A stretch of 64,000 nucleotides of DNA. Origin: JAPWJZ01 sp964575605 (GTDB lineage: Bacteria; Pseudomonadota; Alphaproteobacteria; Micavibrionales; UBA2020). Position numbers and translations under genes: made by a program. Below the pieces are notes generated by a model. It did not search any database and was not told the origin of the DNA. It saw only the letters and a list, made by a program, of their open reading frames with translations. This document shows, one piece after another, positions 59,216 through 64,000 of this stretch (position 1 is its first letter; every line of letters begins with the position of its first letter). The DNA is taken from contig CAZNRN010000015.1 of the NCBI GenBank assembly GCA_964575605.1, positions 16,857-80,856 of the forward strand, in the 5' to 3' direction.

Positions 59216-60478
59216 TTAGTTGAATTTGGGCTTGAACACATGCTTCGCCGCAGGCGTCGCCTTGGGTTCTTTGTTATTCTCGTTTGCGGCTTTGGTCGCG
59301 TTCACGCGCGCCACGTCCTCGGGGTAATAGTTCTCGAGGCAACGATACGACAGACCACCCATGTGCTTCAGCGCTTCTTCGGCGATTTTCTTGATGGGCT
59401 CGAACTCGCCCTCGTCCATCGCGTTCAGGGTGATGGGCATGACGTTGGGGAAGTATTTTTCAAGGTAGCGCATCGCTTCCTTGCTATCACCGCCCGCATT
59501 GTTCTCGCGTCCTTCCAGCGACATCTTGATGAAGTTGAGCGAAGACGAGAGGTTTTCAAGGTGTGCCAGCTCGCCACGCTTTTTCGAGGTTTCGACCGCC
59601 TCGACCAGGTGGTCGGTCATGAACTTCAGGAACATGTTCTTCATGTCGTCGGCCTGGTCCATCGGCACGTGCTTGTTAACAGGATAGAGGGGTTCGCCCT
59701 CGCCTGCCGGCAGCTTGGGCAGCAGCGCCTTGCCACGCGTGATCAGGTCTTCCATCAGGGCTTCGGCCTTTTCAGGCTTGCCGTCGCGCATCAGCTCGGA
59801 AAATGCCTCGGTGATTTTCTTCTCGTCTTCCGGGAAGAAGCGCGTCAGGCGGCGATAAGCCTGGTTGGAACCGGAGCGCCAGTATTGATGGACACCCAAC
59901 GTATATTCGCAGACGTGGATGAGCGCGAGCGTGCCGAGGAAACGCTTTTCTTCGGTCGATTTCGTCTCGCGGATGTCGTGCAGGAAGGTTTCCAGACGGG
60001 AGATTTCACCCTGCCAGCGGCCCTGTGGCGTGGGAGCCGGGCCCTCATCGAGGAATTTCGCGGCTTTTTGCTGCAAAACGGGGCCGATGCCCAGTTTATC
60101 CTGTACGATGTAACCTTCGTTGATCATCACGTTCATGAAGGCGAAGTTCGTGTTCTCCTTCACGATTTTATCGTGGTAGTGCAGCGAGGCGAGGTCGTGG
60201 ATGTTGGTGTCGATCATCATCTCGCGCGATTTCGGCTCGCCTAGCAGCAGGCCGACTTCTTCAAATTTGAAGACCTGCGTCGCCGCCTTGAAGCCGCCCT
60301 TGTTCAGATCACTGTAGATGATGACAAGGTCGAGGTCGGAGGACGCAATCGGCTGCCAGCTGTCCTGCTTCATCGCGCGGCCGAATGAACCCGCAAGGAT
60401 CACGAGGTCGGCGTTCGGATGGTTTTTTTCCAGCCAGGGTTTAATGAATTTCTCGACGACGTCCTGTGCCTGCGCCAT
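59216..60478 (-). CDS. Nucleotidyltransferase-domain protein of unknown substrate
   Basis: The 420-residue product has a polymerase-beta-like nucleotidyltransferase domain at the N-terminus: LAGSFGRAMKQ (Gly30, Ser31) and SDLDLVIIY (Asp48, Asp50), the metal-binding pair. An unusual 16-residue spacer separates the GS and DxD motifs. The rest (about residues 110-380) is helical and unlike the known CCA or poly(A) polymerases, ending in a basic tail (TPAAKHVFKPKFN). A plausible promoter TTGATA - 18 bp - TACATT (60527-60498, minus) precedes it, and AGAGGA lies at the start. It is coupled with the RNase D-like gene downstream. Confidence 0.75.
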   Translation of the reverse strand: MAQAQDVVEKFIKPWLEKNHPNADLVILAGSFGRAMKQDSWQPIASSDLDLVIIYSDLNKGGFKAATQVFKFEEVGLLLGEPKSREMMIDTNIHDLASLHYHDKIVKENTNFAFMNVMINEGYIVQDKLGIGPVLQQKAAKFLDEGPAPTPQGRWQGEISRLETFLHDIRETKSTEEKRFLGTLALIHVCEYTLGVHQYWRSGSNQAYRRLTRFFPEDEKKITEAFSELMRDGKPEKAEALMEDLITRGKALLPKLPAGEGEPLYPVNKHVPMDQADDMKNMFLKFMTDHLVEAVETSKKRGELAHLENLSSSLNFIKMSLEGRENNAGGDSKEAMRYLEKYFPNVMPITLNAMDEGEFEPIKKIAEEALKHMGGLSYRCLENYYPEDVARVNATKAANENNKEPKATPAAKHVFKPKFN

Positions 60479-60699
60479 GGTGATTTCCTCTTTCCGAAAT
60501 GTATTGTTATTTGCCGGAAAGTATCAATCATATGACTAGTGGTAAAGGGGGTCAGGCGGGATTATTTATTAATCATATTATTGGGATTTTATTACATTTT
60601 CATATCTCTGAACTCCTGCCGAATCCCTGTATTTGCACTTCCGTTACTGTATGATGTCGGCTCCCGTTTACATCTCTCGCCCGAACCCGGAGGTTCCCC

Positions 60700-63456
60700 T
60701 TGGCTAACGCAACTGTTTCAGGCTCCCTGTCTGCACTTTCCGCACTCGATAACGACGCATTCAACGATGTGGAAACCACCGAACGCGCCTTTGCGGTTAC
60801 CCAGTTCACCACCTCGGACTTCCTGGTCGACGGCGATCCGCTGGTCGCAGGTACCACCTCACCCACCGCTATCTCGGGCACGGACACGGGTAGCCTCGCC
60901 AGCATCACGGCGAACGGTACCAACTTGCTGGCTTCGAATGGCATCATCAATACCCTCAACATTTCACTGGCGGGCGACAGCATCGACATCACGGGCAGCA
61001 TCCCTTTCCAGACCGGCGCCGGCATCAGCAACGGCACCGCCACACTGGTCGATGTGCAGCTCGCGGACGGCAGCCGTTACATCAACGAAGGACATTTCAG
61101 CATTTCGGCTGGCGGCGTAATGAGTGGAAATATCACCCACCAGACCATCATCACAGCAAGCGGCTTCACTGCCGAATTCACCGGCAACTACAACATCGAC
61201 ACCCACCGCGGCAAGCTGAGCGAAATTTACTTCCATGACGGTTCGGGTAATGGCATTACCTTTACCGGCCAGTTTATTGCACAGGCGTTCTTTGACAGCT
61301 TCCCGACTGCCGCTACGATCGGCGAGGTCATCGAATTCGGCCTTTCCTTCACCGACCTCATCACGGGGAGCGCGGGCATCGATGAATTGGAGGGTTTTGC
61401 GTCTAACGACCGCCTGATCGGCCTTGGCGGCAATGACACGCTGGATGGTGGCACGGGCAATGACAGCCTCGTCGGCGGTCTCGGCGACGATATATATATT
61501 GTGGACAATACGCTCGACAAAGCCACCGAACTGGCGGGGCAAGGCACGGATACTGTGCGCTCGACCGCGGCGAATTATACGCTTGGCCTCAACGTTGAAA
61601 ACCTCGCGCTGCAGGGCACCGGAAATATCAATGGCACCGGTAACACGCTGGTGAACACCCTTGTCGGCAACAGCGGCAACAACACGCTGAACGGCGGTGG
61701 GGGCGATGACACCATGGTCGGCGATACCGGGGACGATACCTTTATCTTCGACCGCGCGACTGATGTCGCGATGGAAGATCCAGGCGAAGGCAGCGATATC
61801 GTGGTTATCGCCTACAACAATACGGTTGCTGGCGTCCCTGTCACCATCGATATGGATGATTATACGAATATCGAGGGTGCTACTATCACGGGCACGGGTC
61901 TTTACAATATCCAGGGTAACGCACTCGATAACGTGCTGACGGGCAACGCCTCGGTCAACACCCTCATCGGCGGCGCGGGAGACGATACCCTGAACGGCGG
62001 CGCCGGTGCGGATATCATGAACGGCGGCGCGGATGATGACACTTATAATATCGACACGCTGGCGGACCAGATCATCGATTCCGGCGGCAGCGACACTGTC
62101 GTCTACCGCCTGACAACCCCCACCACCTATACGCTGGCGGCGGATATGGAGAACCTTGTCCTTTTCGGCACAGCTGCCCTGAATGGCATCGGCAACGCTT
62201 CCGTCAACTCGCTTACCGGCAACAGCGGCATAAACAGCCTGAACGGCATGACTGGCGCCGACATCATGGCGGGCGGTGCGGGCAACGACATTTATATTGT
62301 CGATGATGCGGGCGATACCGTCACCGAAGCCCTCAACGAAGGCGTCGATACCGTACGCGCGGGCGCGAGCTTTACGCTTGGCGCCAATACCGAGGTATTG
62401 CTACTGACCGGCACCGGCAACTTCAGCGCCACCGGCAGCGCTGGCGCTAACACCATCACCGGTAACAGCGGCGACAACGCCATCGATGGCGCGGCCGGCA
62501 TCGACAAGCTGGCGGGCGGTCTGGGCAACGACACCTATACGGTAGATGTGCTGTCCGGTGTTTCCATCTCCAAGCTTGAAGATACTGTAACCGAAGCCGC
62601 CAACGCTGGCACCGATACGCTGATCCTGCGCACCGCCGGCCTGCTGACCTCGCCCAACGCAACCACCTTCACACTGGCGGCAAACGTCGAGAACTTCGAC
62701 GCCTCGGGCACCGGCCTCAACAAGTTCCACCTGACCGGCAACGCTCTGGCCAACACCATCACCGGCAACGACTTCGACAACACCATTAACGGCGGCGCCG
62801 GTGCCGACATCCTGGACGGCGGCGACGGCGACGATACATTCATCGTCGATAACGCCGGTGACGTTGTAACAGGCGGGCTTGGCGCAGATACCATCCGCTC
62901 ATCGGTCAGCTTCGACCTCACCGCGTCATTGTCTTCCGAGCACCTCGTCCTGACCGGCAATACCGCCATCAACGGCACCGGCCATGCGGGCGACAACGAA
63001 ATCACCGGTAACACCTACGGCAATACGCTGGATGGCGCGGCGGGCGCGGATACGCTGGTCGGCCTTGGCGGCGCGGATGTTCTGCTGGGAGGCCTCGACA
63101 ACGATATCCTGGATGGCGGCGCGGGCGCGGATACGCTCACGGGCGGCGCGGGTATTGACACCTACGTCTTTCATGGCACCGAAGCGGGCTCCAACCTTAA
63201 CGCCGATACCATCAATGGCTTCACGGCCGGCGTGGGCGGCGACGCAATCGATATCAGCGATGTGCTGGTGGGCTATACGGCAGGCTCGATCGACGCATGG
63301 GTGCACCTCACTGTCGTCGGCAGTGATACAGTAGTCAGCATCGACAAGAACGGCGCAGCACCGGGCGGCCTGTTCTATAACGTCGCCACCATCGTGGGCG
63401 TCACCGGCCTTGACGCCGACCAGATGGTGACAGACGGCAACCTGATCGTGCTCTAA
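60700..63456 (+). CDS. RTX-repeat calcium-binding protein, likely type I secreted
   Basis: The 918-residue product has an N-terminal domain of about 230 residues with no recognised homology, then several RTX blocks with the GGxGxDxLxGG nonapeptide pattern (for example GGNDTLDGGTGNDSLVGGLGDD near residue 245), separated by a repeated unit containing DTVRS, ENL.L.G and N..GN.G-N motifs. RTX repeats bind calcium and fold outside the cell. The C-terminal 90 residues (GGAGIDTYVFHGTEA, LNADTINGF, then hydrophobic end NLIVL) resemble a type I secretion signal region. No ABC/MFP exporter genes are nearby. The start is TTG at 60700, with GGAGG 6 bases upstream. The role may be adhesion or a surface layer; a lytic activity is not visible. 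Confidence 0.88.
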   Translation: MANATVSGSLSALSALDNDAFNDVETTERAFAVTQFTTSDFLVDGDPLVAGTTSPTAISGTDTGSLASITANGTNLLASNGIINTLNISLAGDSIDITGSIPFQTGAGISNGTATLVDVQLADGSRYINEGHFSISAGGVMSGNITHQTIITASGFTAEFTGNYNIDTHRGKLSEIYFHDGSGNGITFTGQFIAQAFFDSFPTAATIGEVIEFGLSFTDLITGSAGIDELEGFASNDRLIGLGGNDTLDGGTGNDSLVGGLGDDIYIVDNTLDKATELAGQGTDTVRSTAANYTLGLNVENLALQGTGNINGTGNTLVNTLVGNSGNNTLNGGGGDDTMVGDTGDDTFIFDRATDVAMEDPGEGSDIVVIAYNNTVAGVPVTIDMDDYTNIEGATITGTGLYNIQGNALDNVLTGNASVNTLIGGAGDDTLNGGAGADIMNGGADDDTYNIDTLADQIIDSGGSDTVVYRLTTPTTYTLAADMENLVLFGTAALNGIGNASVNSLTGNSGINSLNGMTGADIMAGGAGNDIYIVDDAGDTVTEALNEGVDTVRAGASFTLGANTEVLLLTGTGNFSATGSAGANTITGNSGDNAIDGAAGIDKLAGGLGNDTYTVDVLSGVSISKLEDTVTEAANAGTDTLILRTAGLLTSPNATTFTLAANVENFDASGTGLNKFHLTGNALANTITGNDFDNTINGGAGADILDGGDGDDTFIVDNAGDVVTGGLGADTIRSSVSFDLTASLSSEHLVLTGNTAINGTGHAGDNEITGNTYGNTLDGAAGADTLVGLGGADVLLGGLDNDILDGGAGADTLTGGAGIDTYVFHGTEAGSNLNADTINGFTAGVGGDAIDISDVLVGYTAGSIDAWVHLTVVGSDTVVSIDKNGAAPGGLFYNVATIVGVTGLDADQMVTDGNLIVL

Positions 63457-63472
63457 TAAGAAAATAAGCCAC

Positions 63473-63504
63473 AAAAAAACCCCGGCGAAAGCCGGGGTTT
63501 TTTT
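63473..63504. terminator. Bidirectional intrinsic terminator after the RTX gene
   Basis: AAAAAAACCCCGGC (63473-63486) pairs with GCCGGGGTTTTTTT (63491-63504) around a GAAA tetraloop. Flanking A- and T-runs make it work for both the RTX gene and the converging methyltransferase-like gene. Confidence 0.93.
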
Positions 63505-63519
63505 TGCGTCGGGCAGCTG

Positions 63520-64000
63520 TTATGCAGCAGTCGACGACTTTTCTTTCTTGATCTTTTTGATAGCAAGTACGGCGATGCCGAAACCGACAACCATCAGGCC
63601 CAGGAAGCCAAGGTAGGCAACCGGCATGACAGCGCCCTTGGGCAGGCTGGCATAACGGTAGGCTTCGGTCAGCGTCAGGGCGATCAGCGTGGTGGCCGCG
63701 GTGGTGTAGTCCTTGGTAATCACACGCCAGACGTTGAATTCCATGCCTTCGACGGCGGACTGGAAGCGCGACATTTTAAGCGTCCAGCGGGGCACATCGC
63801 GGCAATAGGCCTGGTAGCCGTCGCCGAACTTGTTGGCCAGATAGGCCTCTTCCGCCGCCACGAGGCTGACGTAGAAGAACAGGAACATGGGAATGCCCAG
63901 CACGATCACCAGCGGATGGCCGTGGAACAGGAACAGGCCCGTGTAGATCATGATGTTGCCGACATAAAGCGGGTTGTTCTTGTAGCGCCGGCACAGGATC
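63520..64000 (-). CDS. Phospholipid/isoprenylcysteine methyltransferase-like membrane protein (5' end outside window)
   Basis: The visible 160 codons are open to the window edge and continue upstream of it. The segment RYKNNPLYVGNIMIYTG followed by hydrophobic LVIVLGIPMFLFFYVSLVAAEEAYLANKFGDGYQAYCRDVPRW matches the C-terminal half of the PEMT/ICMT family, membrane methyltransferases that use SAM: NPLYVGN corresponds to the RHPxYxG motif and EAYLANKFGDGYQAY to the E-x8-Y motif. Here Asn replaces the usual RH, so activity may differ. About four transmembrane segments are visible. The substrate is unknown. It converges on the RTX gene across a bidirectional terminator. Confidence 0.8.
   Translation of the reverse strand, partial: ILCRRYKNNPLYVGNIMIYTGLFLFHGHPLVIVLGIPMFLFFYVSLVAAEEAYLANKFGDGYQAYCRDVPRWTLKMSRFQSAVEGMEFNVWRVITKDYTTAATTLIALTLTEAYRYASLPKGAVMPVAYLGFLGLMVVGFGIAVLAIKKIKKEKSSTAA

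Noticed and set aside
61420..63130. CRISPR-like or satellite DNA in the repetitive 61-63 kb segment
   Set aside because: The periodicity is the coding pattern of RTX nonapeptides in one continuous reading frame, with no constant repeat/spacer structure.

Overview
The window is GC-rich, densely packed chromosomal DNA from an alphaproteobacterium. The strongest evidence is the core order miaB - phoH - ybeY - corC/hlyC - lnt - HTH regulator - metK - trmB - rimP - nusA - infB - rbfA - truB - rpsO - pnp, a typical alphaproteobacterial backbone, together with the recG / sdhE / mfd neighbourhood at the left end. The genus cannot be fixed from sequence reading alone; the many unfamiliar secreted and membrane proteins would fit a deep-branching (for example Micavibrio-like or Rhodospirillales-like) lineage, but that is only inference. 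I saw no rRNA, tRNA, CRISPR array, insertion sequence or prophage module.

Layout. 1-5.9 kb: truncated mfd, sdhE, two coupled membrane protein genes and recG. 5.9-10.9 kb: an orphan FliL-like protein, an APC amino-acid permease, an AI-2E family transporter, a small secreted protein and a D-2-hydroxyacid dehydrogenase. 11-19.4 kb: the miaB-to-metK backbone, with phoH present twice in tandem and an HTH regulator gene whose promoter carries a tandem 19-bp repeat. 19.4-23.8 kb: accessory genes set into the backbone (secreted Q/N-rich protein, glycine-rich-domain-like protein with a Cys/Gly/Ser tail, beta-carbonic anhydrase, then trmB and a leucine-rich-repeat-like protein). 24-30.4 kb: the translation operon rimP-nusA-infB-rbfA-truB-rpsO, lacking ylxR between nusA and infB.

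30.5-40.8 kb: an island of almost entirely minus-strand genes separates rpsO from pnp, which are usually adjacent. It holds a five-gene tandem array of histidine phosphatases (one canonical phosphoglycerate mutase plus four divergent paralogs) translationally coupled to a membrane-anchored secreted protein and a lipoprotein, and a second coupled operon of two alpha/beta hydrolases, a HAD phosphatase and a YjjX-type NTPase. 41-53.5 kb: pnp, a glycerophosphodiesterase, small secreted proteins, lptD, a RhlE-type helicase, deoC with a double aldehyde dehydrogenase, and a DUF925 nucleotidyltransferase. 53.5-60.5 kb: a minus-strand accessory region with a TelA-like coiled-coil protein, two unknown proteins of about 490 residues, a DEDDy 3'-5' exonuclease and a nucleotidyltransferase. 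60.7-64 kb: a large RTX repeat protein and a truncated phospholipid/isoprenylcysteine methyltransferase-like gene.

The best candidates for undescribed biology are the histidine phosphatase array with its coupled envelope proteins, the TelA-like locus with two unknown partner genes and a palindrome over its promoter, and the nucleotidyltransferase-exonuclease pair.
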